From the NCBI GenBank assembly GCA_003315655.1, contig NIZT01000025.1, positions 62,001-126,000 of the forward strand: DNA of 64,000 bases, written 5' to 3'. The notes beneath the pieces were generated by a model, which ran no database searches, was not told the DNA's origin, and saw only the letters and a program-made list of their open reading frames with translations. This DNA comes from Candidatus Methanobinarius endosymbioticus (GTDB lineage Archaea; Methanobacteriota; Methanobacteria; Methanobacteriales; Methanobacteriaceae). Positions 53,961 through 63,904 of this stretch are shown in pieces. The translations under genes and the position numbers were made by a program. The stretch's first letter is position 1, and each line of letters opens with the position of its first letter.

Positions 53961-55232
53961 TTGACTCAAATGAAAGAAGCCAAAAAAAGGCAATTTAAGC
54001 AAAGAAGTCGAAATTGTAGCTAAAAAAGAAAACATATCTCCTGAAAAACTTGTAAAATTAATTGCTAGCGAAAGAGTCGTTATACCAAAAAATATTAAAA
54101 GAGATACTGACCCATGCGGAATTGGAGAAAATTTATCTACTAAAATTAATGCAAACTTAGGATCTTCTTCAAAAATGGAAGATTTATCTCTTGAAGTTCA
54201 AAAAGCTAAAGTAGCTGTTGAATATGGTGCTGATGCTATAATGGGTTTAAACACAGGCCCTAATTTAAATGAATTTGGAATAAAGATAATGAATGCTGTA
54301 TCTGTACCTATTGGAACCGTTCCTATTTATGAAGCAGGAGTTTCTACATAAAAAAAAGAAAATCCAATATATGATATGACTGAAGAAAATATGTTCAAAG
54401 CGATTGAAAATCAAGCCAAAGAAGGTGTTGATTTTATGACACTTCATTGTGGAATTAATAAGGATCTTGTAGAAAAATTACAACATGCTAAACGAACAAT
54501 GGGAATTGTAAGTAGAGGTGGAACATTTTTAGCTTCATGGATTCTTCATAATGATGCAGAAAACCCCTTATATGAAAATTATGATTATATATTAGAAATA
54601 GCTTATGAATATGATATTACATTAAGTTTAGGAGATGGATTACGTCCAGGATGCCTTGAAGATGCAATTGATATATCCCAAATACAAGAATTAGTAAATC
54701 TTGGAACTGTAGTAAAAAGAGGGCAAGATGCATCTGTTCAAACAATGGTAGAAGGACCCGGACATGTACCAATGAATCAAATAGTTTCCAATGTGGAAAT
54801 ACAAAAGACAATATGTTATGGAGCTCCTTTTTATGTCTTAGGACCAATAGTAACTGATATAGCTCCAGGTTATGATCATGTAAACTCTGATATAGGTGGA
54901 GCAATAGCTGCTCAATCAGGAGCTAATTTTTTATGTTATGTAACACCTGCTGAACATCTATCAATACCTAATCTGGAAGATGTTAAAGAATGTGTTATTG
55001 CATCAAAAATTGCAGTTCAAGCTGCAGATGTTGCAAAGGTTTAGTTTCAGCTTGGGAAAAAGAAAAAACTATGGTTAAAGCTAGAAAAACTTTTGATTGG
55101 GATAAACAGTTTGAACTTGCATTTAATAGTGAAAAATGTAAAAAATATAGAGAAAATTGTCCAGTAGAAGAAGATATATGTTCAATGTGTGGAGAATATT
55201 GTGCTATTAGAATAGCTAAAGATGATTTTTAA
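53961..55232 (+). pseudogene. thiC: Phosphomethylpyrimidine synthase ThiC, broken
   Basis: ThiC is a radical SAM enzyme that rearranges aminoimidazole ribotide into the thiamine pyrimidine. A GAGGT site precedes a TTG start (53961), TQMKEAK, then a shift in a seven-A run near 53984. The body shows LIASERVVIPKNIKRD, DAIMGLNTGPNLNE and VPIGTVPIYEAG, then an in-frame TAA (54349-54351). [45 protein letters not shown] and [13 protein letters not shown] follow. A last shift near 55038 precedes the C-terminal cluster motif CSMCGEYCA. Three lesions, one a substitution-type stop, disable it. Confidence 0.9.
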
Positions 55233-55421
55233 TAAATATAAGTTAATAAATATAGCTTTTACAGTATTTTTATATTTTTTATAATTTTTATAATTTTTTA
55301 TGAATTTTCAATAATTTATCCATATAATTTTTAAAATAATTAGAATAAATAATATAAGATGATCAACTAATATTACTATGATATATTATTAAAAATTCAA
55401 GAAAGAAAATGGAGTGATAAA

Positions 55422-55700
55422 ATGGATTTTGAACATGTTAATGGAGAAGATAAAGAAAAAGTGACCTTATTTGCTCTTAGTACCTGTGGATGGTGTAAAA
55501 AAACAAGAATGTTACTTGAAAAACTTGGAATAAAATATGATTATCTCTATGTTGACTTAACATCAGGTTATGAAAGAGATAAAGCTGTTGAAGAGCTTAA
55601 AAAATACAATCCAGATGTTTCATTCCCAACAATAGTAATAGATGATTCAGATGTAATTGTTGGATTTGAAGAAGATCAAATCAAATCTAAATTAGGATAA
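55422..55700 (+). CDS. Glutaredoxin-like protein
   Basis: A 92-residue thioredoxin-fold protein with the redox motif CGWC in LFALSTCGWCKKTRMLLEKL, then VDLTSG and the cis-proline SFPTIVI. It resembles archaeal glutaredoxin-like thioredoxins. The gene 26 bases downstream encodes a ferredoxin:thioredoxin reductase-like protein, so this is likely its substrate or partner. A GGAGTGA site precedes the ATG. Intact. Confidence 0.87.
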   Translation: MDFEHVNGEDKEKVTLFALSTCGWCKKTRMLLEKLGIKYDYLYVDLTSGYERDKAVEELKKYNPDVSFPTIVIDDSDVIVGFEEDQIKSKLG

Positions 55701-55726
55701 AAAAGGGAATAAATTGAGGGTTTTTC

Positions 55727-56218
55727 ATGGACGAAGCTTATGAAAAATTTAAAAAAGAAGCAGAATCTACAGGATATAATGTTAATGAAGATGTTGAATT
55801 TGTAGAAAATTTACTTGAAAACATTGATGTTAACATTGAACGATATGGATATGGAGCTTGTCCTTGTAGATTAGCATCTGGAGATAAAAACAAGGATCTT
55901 GATTTAATATGCCCTTGTGATTATAGAGATGCAGACCTAAATGATTATGGAACATGTTTCTGCGCACTTTATGTTACCCAAGATGTTCTTGATGGTAAAC
56001 AAAAATTAACTTCTATACCAGATAGAAGAATAAAAGAGATAGAAGCTAAAAAAGATAAGGAAAACACTGCTACAAATAAAGAAAATAATTCAACATTACA
56101 TTTTGAATTTCCTGTTTGGAGATGTAAAACTTGTGGATATTTATGTAGTAGACCAAGCCCTCCAGGAAAATGTCCAATCTGCAAAGTAGATGCTGAAAGA
56201 TTTGAAGAAATAACTTAG
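55727..56218 (+). CDS. Ferredoxin:thioredoxin reductase catalytic subunit fused to rubredoxin
   Basis: A 163-residue protein in two parts. Residues about 1-100 match the FTR catalytic subunit, with CPC (ACPCRLASG), a second CPC (ICPCDYRD) and CFC (GTCFCALYV) as cluster and redox ligands; the His of plant CHC is Phe here. A Lys/Asn-rich linker (DKENTATNKENN) leads to a rubredoxin-like domain with CKTCGYLC and CPIC. FTR-rubredoxin fusions are known in methanogens. It would pass electrons to the adjacent glutaredoxin-like protein. Retained intact among many broken genes, which suggests an oxidative-stress or redox-control role that is still needed. Confidence 0.86.
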   Translation: MDEAYEKFKKEAESTGYNVNEDVEFVENLLENIDVNIERYGYGACPCRLASGDKNKDLDLICPCDYRDADLNDYGTCFCALYVTQDVLDGKQKLTSIPDRRIKEIEAKKDKENTATNKENNSTLHFEFPVWRCKTCGYLCSRPSPPGKCPICKVDAERFEEIT

Positions 56219-56523
56219 TTATCTACTTTATTTTAATTTTATTATTATATAGCTTTATTAAATATATCAAATAGCCTATTTATAATACTTTATAATTTAT
56301 TTATAGGTTTATAATTTTTTATAGTTTATTTTTAAATATTTATTAATAATATTATTTTAATCACGATTTGCCTTTAAATTTAAATAAATTCAATCATTAT
56401 ACTTGTTTTTCTATAGCTTATTTATTATTACTCATTTTATTTGTTTAGATTTAGTTTTAATTTATTAAAAAAATAATAAAATAAAAATAATAAAGGAAAA
56501 TAAAAAAATAAAAAGATGATTTT
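56219..56523. other. AT-rich convergent intergenic region
   Basis: About 300 bases between converging genes. A/T-rich, with no clear hairpin terminator and no gene. Confidence 0.35.
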
Positions 56524-59220
56524 TTAATGTAGTTCACCAAATTTCTTGATATATATTTTTTTCATCACAGTAGCTAAGACCATATAACCAATCATTGTAA
56601 CAATTAACCAAGGGAAATAGAATCATGGAAGTGGAAGCATGCCTAAAGCTGTTCCAATTCCTGTAAATGGTAAAATTGTTCCTACAGCAATACCAAGACT
56701 TGTAATTAATATTACTTTTGGGATGATGCCTTACTTTCTATAAATGGTAATTTTGGAGTTCTGAGTGCATGTATAACTAGTGTTTGAGACGATAAAAATT
56801 CTACAAACCCACCTGCATTAAATAATGCCATAAATGCAAGAGAGTCAACCCCTAAGGTTCCATAATTTCCTCATAAAACAGCAGGACAAATGATGAAAAA
56901 CATCAGTGCATACGTAGTAAGATCAAAAACTGAGCTTGTTGGTCCAATGTATATCATGAATTTCCCTATTGAAAAAACATCCCATTTTCTTGGTTTTTTG
57001 AGATATTCTTCGTCTACTCGATCCAAAGGTAATGAAACACAGGAAAATATCATATATTGAATTTAGTATTAATAGTTGTAAAGAAAGCATTGGTAAGAAG
57101 GGTAGGAATATACTAGCTACTAATACTGAAAACATATTACCAAAGTTTGAGCTTGCAGTCATCTTAATATATTTTATTATATTTCCAAAAGTCTTTTTTC
57201 CTTCAATAACATCTTTTTCTAACACCACTAAATCTTTTTGAAGTAATAAAATGTCAGCTGATTCCTTAGAGATATCAACTGCAGTATCAACAGAAATTCC
57301 TACATCAAATTCATTTTATAGCACCTGCATTATTAAGTCCATCTCCTAAAACCCCAACCGAATGATATTGTTCGCGTAAATGTGAAACCAAGATTGTTTT
57401 TTGATTTGGTGAAAGTTTAGCAAAGATATTGTTGTTAGTAGCAACAAATGAAATTTCTTCATCATTCATTTTTTCAATATCAACTCCACTTATAACCTTT
57501 TCATTTTGAATTCCCACTTGATTACAAATAGATCTAGTCATTGCTTCATTATCACCACTTAAAATCTTAACATTAACTCCATTATCTTTTAAAGTTTTTA
57601 AAGCTTCTTTTGCACTTTCTTTAGGAGGATCTAAAAATACAAGGTATCCCATTAAACACATTTCTGATTCATCAGCAACTGAAAAAACACCTACTTCCGA
57701 AGGATGATTTTTCTGAGCTACAGCAATACCCTCATTCCTTTATTATTTAGTTCTGTTACAGTATCCAAAATTTCATTTCTTATTTCATCAGTTAATATTT
57801 CTATCTTATTTTTGTATTCAACAAATGAAGAAACATCTAACATTTCTTCAACTGCTCCTTTAGTTATCATCTGAGTTTTTTCATTTTTATCTTGAATAAC
57901 AACACTCATACGTCTACGATTAAAGTCAAATGGTATTTCATCGACTTTAGTGTACTTTTTTGTTGAAGGACTTATTTTTTCTTCAGCAACATGATCTAAT
58001 ATTGCAGTATCCATTAGATTCTTAAGACCTGTTTGATAATAGCTATTTAAGAAAGCATGTTTTAATACCCTATCATCTTCATTACCATGAATATGCAAAT
58101 AAAGCTCTAAAACAACTTTATCTTGAGTTAGTGTACCTGTTTTATCAGTACATAATACATCCATTGCACCAAAATTTTGTATAGTATTGAGACTTTTTAC
58201 AATGACATTATTTTTTGCCATCTTAACAGCATCTTTTGCAAGGTTAGTTGTAAATATCATTGGCAACATTTCAGGAGTCAATCCCACAGTTATTGAAATT
58301 CCAAATAAAAGTGCTTCTAACCAGTCCCTTTTGATAAATCCATCGATAAAAAAGATAACTGGGACCATAATTAGCATGAAACGAATAAGTAACCATGAAA
58401 CAGAGTCAAGTTCTTTATCGAAACTTGTTTTATCTTATTTAACAGTGATGGTTTGTGCCATTGATCCAAAATTGGTTTCATTACCAACAGCAATTACAAT
58501 ACATTTTGCAGTTCCACTTTCTACAATATTTCCCATGAAAACCAAATTTTTAGTGTCACATAATGTTGTTTCCTCTTTTCCTAAATTATCATTTTCAACA
58601 AATTTTTCAATAGGTTCACTTTCACCAGTTAATGATGATTGACTTATAAACAAATCTTTTGATGAGATAATTCTTACATCAGCAGAAATCATATCTCCTG
58701 CAGCTAAATGAATAATATCTCCAACAACAACTTCTTCAAGAGGAAGTTCAATTTTTCCACAACTTTTTATTTCAATAGCAGTTGTAGTCTTAGCCATGGA
58801 TACAAGTTTTTTACAGAATTATTAGATCTTGTTTCTTGTACAAATCTTAATATTCCACTAATTGCAACCATTATAAGTACTAGTGTAACTGCAGTAATAT
58901 CCCTATCCGCAGGACTAACTATCAATACATCTGTAATGAATGATATAATTGCCAAACATGTAAGTATTAAAGTAAAAGGGTTTATAAAAGACTTAAAAAT
59001 TCTTTTTATTATTGAATCCTCTTTTTGATGTGGATATGATGTTTTCACTATGTTCTTTTCTCATTTTTTCAACCATTAAATTATCGTAACCATCAAAATT
59101 ATTTCCATATTCATTTAATACTTCCTATGTTTGGGATTTTGATGCATTAATAAGTCTTTTCATTGAATATTCACTTTGCTTATTTTTTATTTCTTTAATT
59201 GATTCAGTTGTTTTTTTCAT
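56524..59220 (-). pseudogene. mgtA: Magnesium-transporting P-type ATPase MgtA, broken
   Basis: A P3B-type Mg2+ importer of about 880 codons in many pieces. The 5' end is good: GGAGAT, then ATG at 59218-59220, MKKTTESIKEIKNKQ, but a TAG occurs within 35 codons. Later pieces give LEEVVVGDIIHLAAGDMISADV (A-domain), [29 protein letters not shown], the phosphorylation site [23 protein letters not shown], and VGVLGDGLNNAGA. In the last, the conserved second Asp of GDGxND is Asn. The C-terminal helices are spread over three frames with TGA codons in place of expected Trp. It ends at TAA 56524-56526. At least eight lesions are present. Confidence 0.88.
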
Positions 59221-60330
59221 TGTCTGATCTCCTTTAATTCAAAGCTAAATAATCAGCCATAGAAGTTAGTAAAATAAGTAGTTTAAATAAATTATTGATT
59301 TAATAACATTAGATTAAATAGTAAATTATTAAATTATATTATCTGATTATTTGTAAAACTATATTATATTTCATTATCTTGTATTATAGAAAAGTTTTTA
59401 AATAATTTTGATTTATTCACTGATTATTTGTAAAACTATATTATATTTATTAAATTTATAATTTTATAATTTGAGTATTTAATATAATACATAATTAGAA
59501 TATTATAATATAATAATTTTAGAATTATATAATTATATGAAATTATTAACTACAATATAAATTAAAAATTTTATAAATATAAAAATCTAAAATAAATTAA
59601 ATTTATATAAAATATACAGGATACTTAAATAGCCAATAGTAGACCTACTTAAATTTTCCAAAAAATTGAGGTGATTCAAAAAATAAAAATTATAATTTCA
59701 AGAAATGAAAATTAAACCTATTATTATTCAAATCATCCAATCTACTGGTATTTTCTATGTCAATATCGCTTTTTAAATTCCATTTCTCACACTTTAAATT
59801 GTTTTTAATTGAAAATTGACCATATATTATTTAATTAATATTTAATTATTATTAAATAGTATATGATCACTATTAATGTATATCTGTAATCATGTATAAA
59901 ATTTTATTAAATAATTAAAATATGGCTAAACTCTAAACTTAATATAGAAAAGTTAATTTTTATTCTTTTTTATATCAAAATTTTATAATAATGTATATAA
60001 ATTTATAAAAATTTATAAACACTTCATATAACAATTCTTAAATAAATCTATGAAATATATTATTTAAAATTCATTTTTAAATTAAAAATCTGTTATTTTA
60101 TTTATTTTCAAATTTAACTATAATTAAAATGATTTTATTAATAAAAATTTTATTAATAATGTTAATAATAATATTATTATTCTATTTTCCTTATATAACA
60201 TGATTAAATAGAAATTTAATTAAATTTTAAAATTTTTGGAAATAAATAAATATTCCATAAATCAATATTAAAGATTATAAATGTATAAAAATTAGAAAAC
60301 TTTTAATTAATTTTATTTAAGAATGATACA
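59221..60330. other. Long AT-rich region between mgtA and lig
   Basis: About 1.1 kb without a gene. It holds a perfect 29-base direct repeat (listed separately). A patch of more complex sequence at about 59615-59825 has no open frame and could be gene debris. The rest is A/T-rich. The lig promoter should lie in the last 60 bases. Confidence 0.45.
59343..59448. repeat. Perfect 29-bp direct repeat
   Basis: Positions 59343-59371 and 59420-59448 are identical over 29 bases (starting CTGATTATTTGTAAAACTAT), 77 bases apart start to start. They lie upstream of the dead mgtA. Only two copies were seen, so this is not a CRISPR array. Confidence 0.8.
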
Positions 60331-61983
60331 ATGAAATATCAAAAACTAGTTGACGTATATGAAGCATTAGCTGCAACAACAAAACGTTTGGAAAAAACTT
60401 CAATACTAGCAGAATTTTTTAAAAAAGTAGATATTGATACTCTTCCAAAAGTAGTACTTATGGCTCTTGGTACAGTTTTTCCTCCGTGGAGTGAAGAAGA
60501 ACAAGGTATTGCAGATAAATTACTTATGAAAGCAATAGCTGATGTTGTTGGAGTTTCAGTTAGAGATGTGGAAGATCAAGTTAGGGAACAGGGGGATATT
60601 GGTGGAGCAGCTGAAAAATTATACAAAGCAAAATCCCAAACAACTTTTTTTTCACAAACCCTTGATATAGATTTTGTGTTCAGTACCCTCAGAAAACTAG
60701 CGAAAATTTCTGGAAATAGATCAATTTCACGCAAAATTGCCCGAGTATTAGAACTTTTATCATCAGCTAGTGCTACTGAAGCCAAATACATTTCAAGAAC
60801 AATAATCGAAGAGCTTAGGATTGGGGTTGGAGAAGGAATAATTAGAGACGCTATTTCACAAGCATTTAATGTTGAAAAATCTGTAGCTGATCGTGCACAT
60901 ATGTTAACTAATGATTTAGGACTAGTTGCAAAGGTAGCTAAAGAAGAAGGAGAAGAAGGGCTTAAAAAACTAAATCTTAGTCCTGGAAAATCTGTTAAAC
61001 CAATGTTAGCCCAACTTTCAGAAGGTATTGGTATTAGTATTGAAGAGATGGGTGAAGCTATATGTGAAACAAAATATGATGGGATTAGAGTTCAAATTCA
61101 TAAAAAAGGAGATAAGATAAATCTATTTACTCGTCGTCTTGAAAATATTAGTAAAGCCATTCCAGAAATGATTGATTACATAAAAAAAGCATTTCCAGAT
61201 GAAGATTTTATAGCTGAAGGAGAAATTATAGCTACAAAAAATAATAAACCTATTTCTTTCCAATATATGTTACAAAGAGTAAGAAGAAAATATAATATTG
61301 AAAAAGCTATTGAAGATGTTCCAATTAGACTATACCTTTTTGATCTTCTTTACTTTAAAGAACCTATGATAGATGAACCATTAGCTATAAGAAGAAAAAC
61401 ACTTGAAGATATTGTAGACACAAGTATTGATCAGATCAACCTAAGTGAAATGATTAAAGCTACTCCTGAAAATATTCAAGATGCTGTAAATCTATTCAAT
61501 GAATCCATAGCTAATGGGCATGAAGGGATTATGATAAAAAATCCTAAAGAGCCATATATTCCAGGAATTCGTGAAAAGAAAATGCTAAAATTCAAAGCCG
61601 AACCTGAGACACTCGATGTTGTTGTAGTAGGTGGTACATATGGAGTTGGTAAAAGAGTTAATTTCATTGGATCTTATAAAGTAGCTTTACAAGAGGAAGA
61701 TAACCAGTTAAAAACAGTGGCCCATGTAGCTACTGGATTGGATGATGATACATTAGCTGAACTAACTGAACTAATGAATAAATACAAAATCGTGGAAAAA
61801 GGTACAAAAATCGAAGTTGAACCTAGAATAATTCTGGAAATCGCTTATAGTGAAATTGTAAAAAGTCCTGAATACGGAGCAGGATATTCATTAAGATTCC
61901 CAGTAGTGAAAAGAATCAGAGAAGACAAAGGTTTAGCTGATATTGATACTGTTGAACGTTTAAAATCTATGTTTAAAGGATAA
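60331..61983 (+). CDS. lig: ATP-dependent DNA ligase
   Basis: A 550-residue archaeal DNA ligase I type. The N-terminal DNA-binding domain spans about 1-215. The adenylation domain has K248 in motif I ETKYDGIRVQIH, then LENISKAIPEM, FIAEGEIIA (motif III-like), EGIMIKNP (motif IV) and LKFKAEP (motif V). The C-terminal OB domain includes VVVGGTYGVGKR. It seals Okazaki fragments and repair nicks. It is intact over 1.65 kb, with normal family length. Confidence 0.97.
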   Translation: MKYQKLVDVYEALAATTKRLEKTSILAEFFKKVDIDTLPKVVLMALGTVFPPWSEEEQGIADKLLMKAIADVVGVSVRDVEDQVREQGDIGGAAEKLYKAKSQTTFFSQTLDIDFVFSTLRKLAKISGNRSISRKIARVLELLSSASATEAKYISRTIIEELRIGVGEGIIRDAISQAFNVEKSVADRAHMLTNDLGLVAKVAKEEGEEGLKKLNLSPGKSVKPMLAQLSEGIGISIEEMGEAICETKYDGIRVQIHKKGDKINLFTRRLENISKAIPEMIDYIKKAFPDEDFIAEGEIIATKNNKPISFQYMLQRVRRKYNIEKAIEDVPIRLYLFDLLYFKEPMIDEPLAIRRKTLEDIVDTSIDQINLSEMIKATPENIQDAVNLFNESIANGHEGIMIKNPKEPYIPGIREKKMLKFKAEPETLDVVVVGGTYGVGKRVNFIGSYKVALQEEDNQLKTVAHVATGLDDDTLAELTELMNKYKIVEKGTKIEVEPRIILEIAYSEIVKSPEYGAGYSLRFPVVKRIREDKGLADIDTVERLKSMFKG

Positions 61984-62392
61984 TAAACATTGAAATATAA
62001 ACAGTACAACTTATAATTCAATTCCCTAAATTTTTTTAAATTCTTATTTAAATTCTTATTTTATTTATATTCATTTTTATTTATTATAATATAATAATTT
62101 TAATTTTTTAATTTTTTAATTTAATAATTTAATAATTTTATAAATAATTTTTATTTTTATATTAATTTATAAAGCTATATATATTAAGATTTTATAATAA
62201 TATTTTCAAATAAAATAAAATTTAAAAACTAAAATACATTTTGTTTTAAAAAATGAGTAAAATATATATTATATTTTATTTTTTAAATGATATTAACAAG
62301 ATTAAAGATTATTGCAAAAATAAAATTTAAAAAGTAAATAGTGAAATAAAAAAAATATGAAAAAATTTATTAGTTAAGAATAAGGTGTTAAA
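61984..62392. other. AT-rich intergenic region
   Basis: About 410 bases downstream of lig. Long T-rich runs (62030-62110) may serve to end transcription; no gene or RNA was recognised. Confidence 0.4.
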
Positions 62393-62792
62393 ATGGAAAT
62401 AACAGATGGAAAGATATTTAAAATTGCATTAATTACAACATTTATTGGATTGGTGGGAATGATAGTTTTTACAGGTCAAATTATATGCCAAAAGAAGTAA
62501 AAGTTCAAGAAATCGATAGAAAAATGATTGATGAAGAAGTTAAAATAACAGGAGTTATTGATAGTACAAAAGAATCATCAAGCGGAAAAAGCTAGTGTTT
62601 AACACTAAATGATGGTACAGATAGAATAACAATGATGGTTTTTGAATTTACAATAATAGAATTTAAAGAAAATGGAATCATATTAATTCGTTTAAAAATA
62701 AAAAAGTCAAAGTTATTGGAACTATAACTGAATATAAATCAAGTATGGAACTTATACTTTCTAATTCAAATTCTATTATTATTGAAAAGTAA
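62393..62792 (+). pseudogene. Membrane-anchored OB-fold protein, broken
   Basis: An AAGGTG site precedes ATG 62393 and MEITDGKIFKIALITTFIGL, a single membrane helix (about residues 9-30). After a shift near 62485 the sequence continues YMPKEVKVQEIDRKMIDEEV, KITGVIDS, then an in-frame TAG near 62595. LTLNDGTDRITMMVFE and VKVIGTITEYKSSMELIL in two frames look like OB-fold beta strands, ending at TAA 62790-62792. Such anchored OB-fold proteins occur in Methanobrevibacter; function unknown. Confidence 0.6.
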
Positions 62793-62814
62793 TAACTAAT
62801 AAAACAATTAAATA

Positions 62815-63443
62815 ATGAAATTTTATGAGGATAATATTACAAAAATATCATTTGACTTATCAAATTTTAAATCTTATTATCATAAAGATTTAAAAATGAA
62901 AAGTTTAAGGGGCTGGAGAAATATAAATGGAAATGCAATGAAAATCAATTAAATAGTATAAAATTATATACACTTGATTATCAATCCCATTTAAATAGTT
63001 ATTTTAAACTAAATCATGAATGGAACCAAGCAATGTCTATTTTTGGTGTTAATTTAACATTCAATGAATTTATAGAACTTTGTAATCACTTAGACATGAT
63101 TAATTATACTAATAAATTATTTGAGGACATTATTTCGTATAGAGGTCTCAAAAGTACACCTATTATAGAAAAATATATTAAAAATAAAAGGTTTCATGAG
63201 AAGGGATTCTGTTCTTCAATTTTTGATAAAGATATAACTATTGAAAAAGCAGCTAAAAAAGATAAAAACAAAAATATTACTGATTTTGACTGGATAATGG
63301 AAATTTATGCTCTAAAAAATGCACAAAAAGTTTATTTATACCAATATTCAGTTACTCCAATCGAACAAAAATTTTTATTACCTCCTGGAATATATTTTAA
63401 ATTTTTGATATAGATGAAAATAAAAAATATTGAAAGTAAATGA
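62815..63443 (+). pseudogene. ADP-ribosyltransferase (ART exoenzyme type) toxin-like protein, broken
   Basis: The order of motifs matches ADP-ribosyltransferase exoenzymes. LYTLDYQSHLNSYFK corresponds to the YT...Y..iN..LR start, then an ARTT-like helix region and FEDIISYRGL (the catalytic Arg motif). FHEKGFCSSIFDKDI occupies the place of the STS motif, and SVTPIEQKFLLPPGIYFKF that of the ExE loop. In the last motif the catalytic second Glu appears as Lys (EQK), and STS is reduced. A frameshift near 62910 separates ATG 62815 from the main piece (63033-63413), and another occurs near 63405. The target is unknown; related domains are secreted toxins or phage head-associated enzymes. No signal peptide is evident. 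Confidence 0.6.
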
Positions 63444-63499
63444 CAATAAATATTTATAATAATTAAAATAAATAATACATTGAAGCAAATAGTGATTAT

Positions 63500-63761
63500 A
63501 TGACTAATAAAAAAAACTTTTTAAATGAAAAAAACTACTAAAAAATTAAACACTGTGTTTAGTGAAGCAAAACATATTTTTGAAGATAATCCTAATATTA
63601 CAACTCAATTTATAAATGATAAAGATACTTATGATGCTGAAAGTATTAAAAAAACTTCAAAAACACAGCGAAACATTAAAAAACAATCTAATTATGTTAA
63701 AAGTTTAGATAAAATTAATGGAGCGAAATCTAAACAAAGTATTTTTAGTAATAAAATGTGA
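63500..63761 (+). pseudogene. Small Lys/Asn-rich hypothetical protein, probably broken
   Basis: I do not recognise this gene. An ATG at 63500 opens MTNKKNFLNEKNY and stops; shifting frame continues into a 78-codon piece (63525-63761) with TTKKLNTVFSEAKHIFEDNP and a basic, coiled-coil-like remainder. No domain is visible. It follows the ADP-ribosyltransferase remnant on the same strand and could be its former partner or immunity gene, but nothing in the sequence shows that. It may also be a non-coding artefact. Confidence 0.3.
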
Positions 63762-63904
63762 AAATATTGATATAGAATAAAATTTTTGTATAAATTATAT
63801 AAAATAATTTCTATTTATTAAAATCTAATTTTTATAAATAAATAATAAAAATATTGTGTTTAAACAATAATATTTATCAAATTAATATGAATACAGGTTA
63901 TACT

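Noticed and set aside
58187-59028. Plus-strand open frames opposite mgtA
   Set aside because: They have no recognisable domain or ribosome site and lie antisense to clear P-type ATPase motifs; they are shadows.
59343-59448. Two-copy repeat as a CRISPR array
   Set aside because: Only two units, a spacer of about 48 bases of A/T-rich sequence, and no cas genes in the window.
62815-63761. Prophage tail or head module
   Set aside because: ART domains can occur in phage head proteins, but no portal, terminase, capsid or integrase gene is near, so a prophage is not supported.
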